64,000 bases of DNA, from contig KB293301.1 in assembly GCA_000328365.1 (NCBI GenBank), positions 44,766 through 108,765 of the forward strand, given 5' to 3'. The notes beneath the pieces were generated by a model that worked only from the letters and a program-made list of their open reading frames with translations, was not told the DNA's origin and did no database searches. The translations under genes and the position numbers were made by a program. How positions within the stretch are numbered: position 1 is the stretch's first letter; each line of letters begins with the position of its first letter. This stretch comes from Capitella teleta. Lineage: Eukaryota; Annelida; Polychaeta; Capitellidae. Of the stretch, positions 9,201 through 20,497 are shown piece by piece.

Positions 9201-12200
9201 TATCCAAGAGAAAATGAAACGCAACGATCTATAATTGGCTTAATAATTAGTTAATTCAAATTTGGGTTACAAGAATATTCTACACACTGCACAAGTCTAT
9301 TCTCTGCATTTTCAAACCGTTCACGATCAAGAATTGATTTTCTTTCGCAGCCAATCCGTGAATCCTGGTAAACATTACTTCTAGTACTCCCGTTACAAGA
9401 TGTCTTTGATAGACAATCAAATTGACTGAAACGATACTCGACCACGTGCTTTACTCAAAAGCAATCATATTTTTGAAAAAAAAAAAAAATGCACTCTGGG
9501 AAAGCTGAGGGCTTTCTGAATGGTAGTACCCAGAAGTCTTCGGGAGCGTGGAATTAATTCAAGAGTCACAGACCGCCAACTCGAATATAGTGTATCAACC
9601 AGACAACAAATGCGTCATCAAGCAGAAAATATCAGGTCTACCGTGGATTGACCCCGTTCTGGATGCCTGAAACTGAGAGCAAACCGAGACGAGAGACAAA
9701 TCCGGCCGAACTCCAGGTTAGGACTGGTTCATGACAGCCATATTTACGGAATGTGTGACAGGGGAGGGGTGCGACCGACCAAAATAATTATTTGCAGAGA
9801 AATTTTTGATATCAGCTCAGATTTGGAGAAAGGGGCTCAAACCACCATAAAAGACCCCAAATCCGGGTTAAGAATATCCGATAATCCGACTCTTGCAGCA
9901 AGATAATGCTCCCCATACCTTGCTATGGTTATCGCAGACTTCTAAAAGAAGAAAAACGAACTCATGGCATTGTCATGGTTGGCACATTCCTCAATTCGTC
10001 ACAAAATGAACTTTTATGGGATGAACTGAAGTCAGTAATTTCTCACCACCTCCTGTCTCTCCACAATAGCAGAGAGATGTTTCAAGGCTGTAGCAACATC
10101 TCACTAGCAGGGATGAGATTCTCATTGAGAAATTTAGGCCCAAAAATGATCTCACTTGATATTGGCGTGTGAGTCAGAGGACTTGGATCATGAAAATCAA
10201 AGATTTTTTATTTTGACCCATTGTCGATTGCTCCTCCAATTAAACCAGATTACTATCCTCTGTTTTCGTTGAAATTTCAGGAATATGTGCGCCAGTGGTT
10301 GAACTTAGTATACACAAAAATTCGTGTCTATGCAATACAAACCCGGAGTGTGGTGTTGGCATAACGAAGGAGCTGCATTTCTTTTGCACCTAAGTATATT
10401 TACTCATATATCAGAATAACCATTAAACCCCAAAAGCTTGTCTTTTTGTTACATATAGGTCTAAAATGATATCATAATGAATTAAAAAAAAGATGCCACA
10501 ATAACTGAAACAAATGATAAAAATATTAGTAAATACAAAGCACCCAATGCCCAAGTCATGCATGAATCGACATCATTATATATTGATTTAATTAAAAGCC
10601 AGTGTTAACATGCCAATATTCACATGCTGCAGATTGTTCACCTTGCGGCTGCTCTATGTGTTGAGAGTCTGGGGTTCCTTCTACTGCAGAACACATAACG
10701 TTTGTGTCATTACGTAATAATAACCACCGACATAACCAACATAACACATTATAATTACATAAACAGTTACATATAGTTATTATTTAACTACTCAACATCT
10801 ATTCACAGTAAGAGGTTCAAAATTAGCAACACTCACGGAAAGACTTCTTTTCATTCCTGTGGCTGATTTCAATATCATTCTTGCTGTACAGAATCACATT
10901 CCGCACTTGGGCCTGATCGCTCATCGGAATGAGGGTCGATGAAAAATCTGCAGGTCATAAATTAATCGTATTATTCAATTATCTTAACCGTTGTCTTAAT
11001 TATACCTAAGTAAGGCGTTGACAGCTGGAAGGGTTGTTTGGTAGCAAGATGGTACAACCTCTGATCAGAAGTCAATTGTTTAGTAAATTCGATGAATTTC
11101 TTCTCCAATTGAAGTTCCTGTAAGAGTGGTAATATATTGGCCTGCTATACGTGAACCTGAATCACTGACCTCATTTTCTGCGTTGGATATTTTCAATGAA
11201 TGATCAATGAGGATGTTGGCTAATTCTAGAACTTCCTGTAAAGAGTGTGAACGTGAACATCCATTGAACTTTTTCAATGTTCTCGATGGACTTCTGATGA
11301 GTCCGGCACACCTGAAAACTCGCATTCTTCACGTCTGGATGGAAGTCGATGATGTAATTTTCAAGGTCACTCAGCAAGGTCATCGCTAGACCCAGGTCAC
11401 CGGCAAGAGGTCTCCTGTCTGGTTTGATTACGCGACGGAGGTAATGACTGAGGTCACCCACCAAACGCTCGATTGTCACGACCTGATAACCTAGCGTTAG
11501 TTTGGTCAGCTGAAATTGACAGCATTAACAAGTTATACTTCTGCATCGTAAGTTTGAAATGCGGATCGTTTTCTGAAAAAATCTGCACCGTTTCAGGCGA
11601 ACTCTGAGCGCTCTACTCTGACGTTGCGTTCTGATGCTTCCGAAGCTTTACTTATGTTGTAAAATATTGACTCGAGTGAAAAACCAAACCCGAAATTGGA
11701 TGGTTATCAAAATAGTCATAATAATACCTTTTATTTTCAAAAAAGAATACTTTATTCAGTACACGTCATGAGGAGGTCCTCTTGACAGGTCATAAATTTG
11801 CAGAATATTTAGTAATAAATTTGTGCGAGTGGCATGTAATATGATGACTGGCGAAGAGATGATTTAAAAGAGGAAATGTCCGGAAGGGAATGAAAGGTAT
11901 GAGAAATGAAGTTCAAATTTTCAGGCCGAAAAGAAAAGGAGAACGGTCGAGAAGACGTAGGCACGGGTAAGACACATATGGCGCACGCAAAACACAGTTC
12001 CGCGTGTTGTATGGGTTGGTATGAGGGATGGGTTTATATTTGGAGAGCTTGCGCGGCAGACGATTGCTGTTTAATTTGAACATGAAGCAGGCGAGGGGGA
12101 AATTGTGGCGATGTCTTAATGAAGTGATGTTAAGGGCAGCGTAGTCAGCGAATTCTATAATTGATTTACACTTAATACAAAACATTGGTTGATTTAATAT

Positions 12201-15200
12201 CACCGAAAATCAATCAATAGATAATAAAACTGGATAGTGCAGGTATAAATTATGCACATTTTATAACTCTGCCAACAGATGTCACATAATAAAAATGCCC
12301 TAAAAACAGGACCACGCCACAGAGTTAACAGTTCGCAGCAAAAGATGAAGATAATTATAATAATTTTTATAACCTGGTGTGTTGTTCGTGGTTTTTTTTT
12401 CTTTTTTTTTTTCTTCTTCTTTTTTTTTTTCCTTGATTGCTTGTTTGTTCGTTTGGCTTCTTTTTATTTGAGGGTAATGGCTTTTTGTACTGTTGAAAGC
12501 GCATTTAGGCTGAAACGGATTCACTTACCGTATGCTTTATGATGTCCAAGGGAATTGATGTGCATTTGGAGAAATCCGGCTCTTGCCACTGACAATAACT
12601 GGCATTCTTGCAGACGCATGGACGAGATACGCGACCTGAAAGTTACCGAACATCCACACCATGGATATTAAATTAATCCATCTTGAAACGCAATATCAAA
12701 TAATAATAAAATCATGCAAAATTCCAATACTACTCGGTACTAATTCAAGGATCGATCATGAAAATAAGCTGACTGCATATTGTTATTGTGTGGCGTAGAA
12801 GATAATACTCAAGTATGTTTAGACATACCTCCAGAGGAATTCGACGTCTACATTGGACTATAAGGCATGTTAGTAATTTGCAATCAACTATTTTTCATCA
12901 TTGCTCCTCGCCATGCCAAAACCGTTACACTACTTCGATCACCATTTCAATGTCAGGCTATTATGAACACACCCATGATATCAGCAAGATTAAGTAATTT
13001 GAATTAACCCACAGATAGTGCAGATTGCTCAAGAGCCACTGGTCATGGGATAATTGATATTGTACACAACACAGGAAATCAAAGCCACACAAAAATATGA
13101 CTAACACAACAAATTACAAACACAACAAGCACCTATACAACCACGAAGAAGCACATTTAGAGCTGCATGCAATCAACCTGGAGAATAGGCCAATTCCTTG
13201 CATAATTTGTCGTCACATCCAGTCTTACGAATCCATTCTATCGCGGCAAAGCATTCAGAAGTTGTAAGTTTCTATTCAAGCTACTGAAACTACAGATACT
13301 CTCATACCTTCAGCATGTCTTGGACACGACTGCCAATCAACCATTTCCCCATTGGTCAATTGCCATTGGACTTCTCTGTAGAATTCTGAATTGCAGGTGT
13401 GACCAGCTTCTGTAAATATTATGAGCGTGTATGGATGACAAACCACGGCTACAACGACCCATACCATTCAGAACAGCCACATACGCGTCATCGCTGATGC
13501 TGCCAGCCTGACTAGTGATGGTACAAGTGTAGACGGCTGGTTCTTTAAGGGAGGGTATGCTTAATCTGCTTCCCGTTGGCAGGAGCTGCTCCACTACCTC
13601 TTCGTTTGCACCGCGTATCATGTCATCTCCATTGCGTTTCCAAGTGTAGCTGAACAGAGCAAATTCGTCATCCCTGGAGAGGCAGGTTATCGCGACTGGT
13701 GAGCCAGCGGTCAGTGTACTGGACAATGGGGTAACCTCCATGTGAGGTACTGGAATGACATGGACATGTACAGCTCGACGTTCTGTCCGGTTCCAGTCGG
13801 TTACTTCACAACCGAATTCACCTGCAAGTTGAATGAGTTGAATTAGTTGACGGCCGGGCAAGTGAATTGTAATGAAAGACACACCCTCATCAAGCCGATG
13901 CGCTTTTTCAATGTTGAAGACCGATATATGTTCTTCACCATTGCCTCTAGTTATTCGATTCTCCCATAGATGTCTATCAGTCCTTCCCATATCAATCGGA
14001 TGTCCATCTTTTGTCCACTTAAACCTGGCGTTACTTGACCCAGTAGCTTGGCAGACCAGAGTTAACAAGTTCCCAGCGTCTGTTGGTTTCTCGACTATGT
14101 CATAATTATGGAGGGTGACATCATGTAGAACTGACAATCAGAGAGATATAAGTGTCATTCACGAACAGGCAGAATCATTACCTGGTTGCGAATCAAACAT
14201 CAGGTAGTGTCTGGATAGGTTGTACCCACAAATAGTTGCCTTGGAAACGAAGACAGTAAGTACCAACCAGATTTGATGGTGCTCAGATTTTCCTCCAATA
14301 AAAGTAAATTCGACAAGAATGTAACTTGGGTCGTCATACCTGTGATTATGGTTATTTGTTTTTAAGTCATGGTAAAATAATATCTTAAACGATGTTGAAT
14401 ATTTGCTTACCTCATCTCTATTATGGTGAAGTTTGTCAATTCTGAGATGTCATGTTTCAAATTAGTTGAGATCTATAGGAAGAGTAAAAGCAGGAGAATA
14501 AATCCATCGAATAAATCTACAATAACACAATGCATACCTGTTGGGTGAATTCTGCCGCAAAAGTGGGGCAGATGGTGAGATTCTTGGGTCTCCCCATCCT
14601 AGCCCCTGTTTCCACTCTGACAATACCATGGTATCTCCTATGACCTGCATAGAAGGAAATAACTTCCACATTGTTTGGTTGTTTACTTTTGCAGACCTTT
14701 CTCCACGCAAGTGTTATTCTTGGCGCTCAGTTGATAGCCCTCATTACAAGCGCATTTAGTCACCCCAGCTTCGGTGATGCATTGCTGATTGCATCCCAGG
14801 GCCTCACACTCTGTGAAAATAATGCATGACTTGTGATCATTCGCCTGTGAACATGTAACCAAGCGTCACAGCTCAAGCTGGCCTGCTTTCCCTTTAAATC
14901 TGCTTTTTTTTTCTCTCTCTCTTTCTCTCTCGTACGAACTCATGAGGACATGTTGGTAAACCTTTGAGGACATCGAGGGGTGATCCTAATGCATGATTCA
15001 GTATTGACGACAACTTCACTGTAATTATGAAAAGGTAGCGTAGCAGTGTTGTGTTTGTACTCAGACAAGGATATCTTCCTGCATAATGTACGTTGCCGTG
15101 AGGTCGGGAGTGGGGGGGGGGGTGATTAATCGGGACAAAGGGCCATTCTCACCAGAGTCTAGGAAGCCCTTTCTCTGACTCTCGCACTGCACTCCGTAGT

Positions 15201-16356
15201 ACGCGGGGGGACAATCACATGTATTCACAGTTGAACCGTAAAAGTAGCTGGAAAGAAAACAGACAACAAAATGGTATTATGTAATCAATATTGCACGAAG
15301 AACTCCGGAGAGTGATTAAACAGGCGAATGGGGAATACGGAAAGTGGTACGAAGACTTGTGGCCAATGAAAGCACCGTAAAGACATGAGCACTGACATTA
15401 GGAGACGGGTTGCTTATTTTCTGTCATTTACACATTTTACATAATGTCGGTGATAGATGAGCGTATAGTGTATAGTACGTGTGAATAGGTACGACTAATA
15501 ATAAATAAATAAATTAATTAATGGGCTATGATTTATTGAAAGCATTCAAAGGTTGACCGAGTATGGGACACTATTTAGGACAGCGTTTTATAGTATGTAT
15601 ATACTATATGATGATGTACAAGTGTGTATGACCCAATAGTAAAGCGAGTATAATTCACTAAATTTATCAATGTAGCACTGACCTGCACGTTCCGCCATTG
15701 CGACACATGTTCATGCCAATAGCAGGGTCGCAATACGGACCAAATTGGCAATGCTCTCCGTAGAAACCGTCAAAACACTGGCACGTGTACTGTCTATAAT
15801 CACGGGAGGCTAGGCAATTGCCCAGAAAAGAACAGTTATGCACTGAACAGGCAGGGGTCTGGGGCTCAACCTTTGGGATTATTTCGTAGGTAATGTTAAA
15901 ACCATAGACATCAAGTAGAAAATGTTCCACACGTAAATGCATGTTGCCCATAGTTGGACCGACGTTGAATCGCAGAACCAGGTAAGGTTTGTACGGCTGT
16001 ACACTTTCCATCTCCTCCTCGAAGTTAACGGTACCGAGATCGGTCTTTCCAATGTAGAAATCTTCATCCTCGTAAAGTTCGTACTCTGCCATGGTGAACC
16101 CATGGCGAACGTAGAACTGAGTGAAGTACACCACGGCTTTGTATCCAGGGGGAGTGTAAAGAATCCATTTGCACGACAACGGCAGAGGGAAAGGCTTTGG
16201 AAAATCCGGAGTCTGGATGTGTCCAGCTGGTCCATCTAAATATCCTCCGCATTGGGTGATTGGGTTGTCCTTCTGTGTGACTGCTTCGATGGAGGTGGTC
16301 AGCATAGCAGCCACCCCCACAATCGAAAGAGCAAAGAACTTCACAGTGCACGCCAT
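5385..16356 (-). CDS. Adhesion G-protein-coupled receptor, 30 exons (CUB-EGF3-SEA-Ig2-HRM-GAIN/GPS-7TM)
   Basis: A surface receptor of about 1476 residues assembled from 30 phase-consistent exons with GT-AG junctions. The start at 16356 is chosen because it opens a signal peptide (ACTVKFFALSIVGVAAMLT); an upstream in-frame ATG at 16467 would precede it with a Cys/Arg-rich stretch unlike a signal. Order: CUB (36-157), EGF 1-3 (170-290), SEA-like region (295-403), two Ig domains (404-604), hormone-receptor motif (607-672), GAIN with GPS (675-965), seven membrane helices (985-1227), then a 250-residue tail. Family members bind matrix or cell-surface ligands and signal through G proteins, often through a tethered peptide. 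Individual elements recall GPR126 (CUB, SEA) and GPR116 (SEA, Ig), but this combination is not one I know. The ligand is unknown. Confidence 0.88.
6134..6462 (-). repeat. Copy 2 of the duplicated exon-containing segment
   Basis: A 329-base direct repeat of 4132-4452 lying between receptor exons 27 and 29. It carries exon 28 and its splice sites. Identity stops abruptly on both sides (after AACGCGTGCAAG at the high end), marking the duplication boundaries. Confidence 0.85.
6770..8013 (-). CDS. Receptor exons 20-27: seven-helix (secretin/adhesion class) membrane domain
   Basis: Exons: 8013-7904 (TM1, IIRVAAVISMACFVTIIII), 7845-7743 (TM2), 7693-7543 (TM3, with CFMLAES where the family has WMLVEG), 7481-7406 (TM4), 7353-7287 (Cys-Trp of loop 2 and start of TM5), 7234-7149 (TM5 end, loop 3), 7091-6962 (TM6 and start of TM7), 6802-6770 (end of TM7, SLFFMILASYK). 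The final 33-base exon is easily missed because the preceding intron stays open through a T-rich tract. The sequence is divergent from textbook class B receptors, but the helix order and the conserved Cys in loop 2 hold. Confidence 0.82.
8079..13409 (-). CDS. Receptor exons 9-19: hormone-receptor motif, GAIN domain and degenerate GPS
   Basis: Exons: 13409-13308, 12635-12529, 11509-11312, 11235-11170, 11117-11006, 10947-10837, 10683-10642, 8611-8539, 8482-8359, 8308-8262, 8208-8079. Exons 9-10 form the HRM (CNSEFY, EVQWQL, WQSCP, RPCVCKN, WQEPDFSKC). Exons 11-14 encode the helical half of GAIN and exons 16-18 its beta-rich half. The GPS has its four cysteines (STCALYDYE, WKTDLCDL, TTTCKC), but the site normally reading HL-S/T is QWP, followed by GLYAVIS. 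By family knowledge the receptor should then not self-cleave. Exon 15 is a 42-base microexon that fits phase 1 on both sides. Confidence 0.84.
9480..10180 (+). mobile_element. Degenerate Tc1/mariner transposase remnant
   Basis: It lies in the 2.0-kb receptor intron between exons 15 and 16, antisense to the gene. The catalytic-region motif QQDNAPHT (9896-9919) and, after a frame change, NELLWDELK (about 10005-10031) are hallmarks of Tc1-like transposases, which read QQDNAPCHT then NPIEHLWDELK. The part between them reads SWLAHSS in a third frame. The 5' part shows only weak matches, and I could not define the terminal repeats. It is inactive, with at least two frameshifts. Confidence 0.6.
11700..12203 (-). 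mobile_element. 5'-truncated LINE fragment (RT C-terminus and 3' region)
   Basis: A 96-residue frame (12203-11913) contains LACFMFKLNSNRLPRKLS, then NPYNTRN and LRAPYVSYPCLRLLDRS. This matches the usual C-terminal end of CR1/Jockey-type reverse transcriptases (acymyKilNgllP, YNTRs, VPRvrts). An AT-rich tail follows to about 11700. It lies in the receptor intron between exons 10 and 11, in the same orientation as the gene. Confidence 0.6.
12393..12431. repeat. T-rich low-complexity tract
   Basis: Runs of T broken by C, inside the receptor intron between exons 10 and 11. On the coding strand it is an A-rich tract and gives only spurious frames. Confidence 0.8.
13465..16356 (-). CDS. Receptor ectodomain exons 1-8: signal peptide, CUB, three EGF, SEA-like, two Ig
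   Basis: Exons: 16356-15683, 15247-15153, 14810-14697, 14644-14538, 14472-14411, 14339-14182, 14130-13885, 13821-13465. The CUB-like domain has only the first disulfide pair (Cys36, Cys62). EGF1 ends CQCFDGFYGEHC. EGF2 spans the exon 1/2 junction and ends CDCPPAYYGVQC. EGF3 has CNQQCITEAGVTKCAC. Exons 4-6 encode a globular stretch with NLTICPTFAAEFTQQ and a TNFTIIEMRY core that resembles a SEA domain, though I see no clear GSVVV-type cleavage site. Ig1 has LVCQATG, FKWTKDG and GEFGCEV; Ig2 has VAITCLS, YTWKRNG and AVYTCTI. The intron between exons 3 and 4 is only 52 bases. Confidence 0.85.
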
Positions 16357-19300
16357 GCGCGGGTCTGTTGGCGACTGGCGAGCGAAGAGTTGGTCCCATA
16401 GCATCGATGGCAGAGACGGACTGCAGCAGCGGCGGCGGCGGAGGCAGCAACAGCAGGCATCCAGCACTCAAAAATTCACTGAATAAAAATAAAAACACAG
16501 CAACTGATTACTAAAAAGAAGCTCTTTCATACGTTTTTAAAGTGTATATACGCAATGACGCGTGTGTAGTCAAATACTAGATCAGACTCACTGAAGGATG
16601 CACTGCCAGAAGAATTTGTCCTACTTTTTAGACGCTTAAGTTTCCCTTATAAACCTTCTTTCAAGACAAACTGGAACATGATTTGTTTGTGTATTGCGTA
16701 TAACTAACTAGTACTATGAGGCTATATATATATGCATGTCTGTCCTCATTATTTTTTTGGGTTGAAAGTAAAGAGAATCGTTTACTTTCAGTTATGTCAC
16801 GTATTGCCCTAGCTTTGATTGAACTATTTGAACCAAACATATACCTTACAATAACCAACCCTCCACGGGCAGCGTTGAGATTTAGTTGCAATTTTGGCAG
16901 ACAATAATTTTATAAAAATTATTAAATGTGTTTGTTTATTCACCGACAGGAAATCAAAATTAGCACGATTATTCATGTGGTATGCACATAAATTACTGAG
17001 ATTATACTGGTTCAATAAATACATTAATTATATGCATGCTAGTTAATGCGCTGACCATGCTGGGCAATTTATCCCTTGTATTCATCAACTGCTATCAAAA
17101 GTCAGTTATTTTTATATAAATTGCAACATAATTATGTATTCCTGACCTATACTGAACATTGCCACGATTCATCCTATAAGTGCAAAGCACATCTCGTTTG
17201 ACTTGATATCAGTACATTGTAATTGATACTTACATTTTTTTTTTTTTTGAGGTGGGGGGGGGGTGTCTTTCCTTCTAGTTCTCCTTGATTCCTTGTTACA
17301 TCTGTTTCAATTTTTTCTCTCGCTCTGTTTGCTTGTGTTCTATACTAAGAGTATTCGTTGTGTTCTATTTGTATTTATAATTGAGGGATATAATTTCTTG
17401 AAATGTGTGGAGATAATAGTGGTAAGCACGCTTCAATGCATTCAATTGATGACTTCGATGTCCAATTTAGACTTCTCTTTTCATATCAGCATATAAAACA
17501 TACAAGCTCTGCGTACACTTATAAAGTCTCATTTGTATACATTTATATACACAATAGCCAGGACCATTCTTAAATCAACCTTGTGCATGTCTTTTGTAAA
17601 ATCTCATATCACTTGGCTTTGCATGCAAATACATAAAGTATACTGTACCGTAATTTCATGCACTCCATATTATAATTATGCATGTAGTTCAAAGCCTTGT
17701 GTAATGACGATGTCTAGTCCTGTTCTATCTCTTTTGTTCTGACTTTGTAGGATCTGTTACGTCTACATATCGGGTGTATCAAATTAATATACAGGTTTCT
17801 GCGTGTTTGATGACAATATGTGTCATTGTTTAGTCATTGATTAGAACTGATAACATCAACGCAGAGGGAGGCAACACAAATGCGACATTCCCAACAAAAG
17901 CGACAATATATACATGTATAGCAACATGTGGGCGTCGGTCAAATATTTGCGATTCCGGAAGTTAATTTGAAAAAAATTTGTCAATGAACTCGCGTTTTCC
18001 CCATTACCTACCAGCCACTCCACGAACATATTATTTTCTTTTCAAATAGCTTATATGTGTAATACATGTTTCTTGTTATAATAGAATCTTTGCTGTTTAC
18101 AAATGAACACTCCACTAGATCCGAGGCTCCATAACTGACTTCCTCGTCAATGCATTCACTCTTCAGCCCCCACAAAGATAATAATGCCCATAGCTTACCA
18201 AAAAATTGTAACACCCGCTGATGAGCGCTGATAAACTAATTCATATAAATATTTATATGATATTTCGTCACCATATATTTGCCGCGGAGTTCAATTGGGT
18301 GCAGTATTATCCCCGACCGTGTTTTTGTTTTTGTTTAAATGAACACCATAATTATAAAATTTAGCGCCTCTGATAAAAGTGTCATTGGATTTTACATTGA
18401 ACATAAATTGATTGCTGCTCTCGGCTATGCATGCAATCTGACAGTTTGACTGCCCAACGTATGCTGGTCATAATAAAAGCCAGGTTGTGACATTTGTCAA
18501 TTTCGCCAATACTCTATATATAACTGAATCGACACATCTCGGATTAACGAGCGATTCGGGATTTATGAACACAATGTCTTGCGAGGTATATCCTTGAAAG
18601 ACGGCCAATGAGTAGTGCCTTGATCAAATCATTATCTCGCACCATAAATTTCTTATATTTCTGTTCCAAATCTGCCAGTAGCTCTAACACATTGGTAATT
18701 TTTTGCTTCTCCGTTCTAAATTTATCAATATCATTGATTGCTTCCAAATTGTAAAGTTCAAGTATGATTTAATAATTTCACAGTTATGCCACATGACAAG
18801 GCTATTAAGCCATGCTGTGCTTCATAAGACGTTTCAGGTGCGTCCCACGCAAATGTCAACAACATTTTGATTAGCGACGTGCGCCGTGATATAATTAATG
18901 ATGCTGTTTTTATTTATTTTTATTTAGTTTTCATCTTCTATCAATTATTCGCTTGGGTAATTGATTAATTGTTTCATCCCTATTTATCACTGCACATTCC
19001 TTATAGTCGCATTTTCTGTTACCTGTGTTGTTTACTATTGCATAGTATCGAAATGTGTTACCTGGTTAGACAGCGTCGGATATTAATTTGTGCTTGATTA
19101 AGCAGGTGCGCCTTCGATACTGCGCCATTGATTCCATTGACACACAATCCACGTTTATGGTCTGTATGAGAGCGGCTATTTACTTATTATATTTACGTCA
19201 TTAACAGTTTCAAATGGAGAACGTTTCCAATTCACACACGCATAATTTATCAAAGATTTATTTTTGGTATTTAAATTCTAAAGTTATGCATTTCTACTGA

Positions 19301-20280
19301 TCCATAGGTACGTGATAATAATTTCACAATAAATGATTGATAGAGGAAGAGTAGAAATCTTTCACAAAAGCTTGTGGTTCGTCAAGGTGATTACATAAAC
19401 AATAAATAGACAACCTAACAGACTGCTCATTCTCAAGAACCACTTTTATTTAAAGAAATACTCCTTTTAATTACATCTCAAGAAAAGTACACAGATATTC
19501 CATTATATAACCCGTATCTAGTCATTTAATTGTCGGTATGGGAAGAATTAGATAGCAACAGAAAGTACTAAGAGAGCAAATGGGCGTATCGCAAGCGTAA
19601 AGCCATAAAAGTTTCACATTGTGGAGAGCACTAATGCCAAAAATCGTGTGATCACGGTGCAGATTTTGCCACCATACATCTGACTAAACAAGGTGTATTA
19701 TTGATCATATTACACCAAGCTTTAAAAAGGTTCCAGTCAATCATAGAAAGGTTTCACTGAGGTATAAGTTTAGCACCTCATGATGGCGATCGAAAGCGAG
19801 CGATCGTTGAGGGCTTGAATTTACACGACATTAAATTTCATGGTCGGTTGCTCCACCTGTGCAGATTTTAATTATTCATATTTCTTAATAGTTCTTAGCC
19901 TTCGAAATATCTCATTTTCAATTTCCATAAAATAATAAATTACGGTTGACTTCACCTTTATAACCAAGCATTCTTTTTACTTAATTAACGAACGAGGCGA
20001 GAAAACAAATAAATGCTTACTTAAATACTTTCTTGAGCGGTTTTTCATTCCTCCTTATTTCAATCTGCATTCTCCATCCCCATGCATACAGAGTAGGAAA
20101 ATATATTATTTATTCCTCATTCATTGATGACAGAAATTTTATATTTTACATAATTATTGGTGCCGTAATTTAAATTATTAATTATTAATTCACACCCAAA
20201 TCATATTAATTATTTTCATTCATTAACATCATTGTTGCTCTTGGGTAAAATTGTACATATATTTTATTTAGAGAAATTTG
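16357..20280. other. Upstream region of the receptor gene; AT-rich, no recognised gene
   Basis: Directly upstream of the start is a CAG/CGG-rich stretch (about 16420-16465), probably 5' UTR. Further out are AT-rich DNA, a T-run and G-run (about 17231-17265) and two unexplained minus-strand frames (18008-18214 and about 18544-18775). I see no splice-consistent gene. Confidence 0.5.
18544..18775 (-). other. Isolated open frame with coiled-coil-like sequence
   Basis: About 75 codons open between stops, rich in Lys, Glu and Leu (LELLADLEQKYKKFMV, then DLIKALLIGRLSRIYL). The composition looks protein-like and heptad-like, unlike the surrounding AT-rich translations, but there is no good start and no partner exon I can support. 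It could be an exon of an unannotated gene or a repeat fragment. Confidence 0.25.
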
Positions 20281-20306
20281 ATCATATCTTTTCCAAATAA
20301 CTTATA

Positions 20307-20497
<191 letters not shown>

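Noticed and set aside
16064-16498. Overlapping frames on both strands opposite the receptor CUB exon
   Set aside because: Shadows of the receptor's first exon, which has the signal peptide, CUB pattern and correct splice phase.
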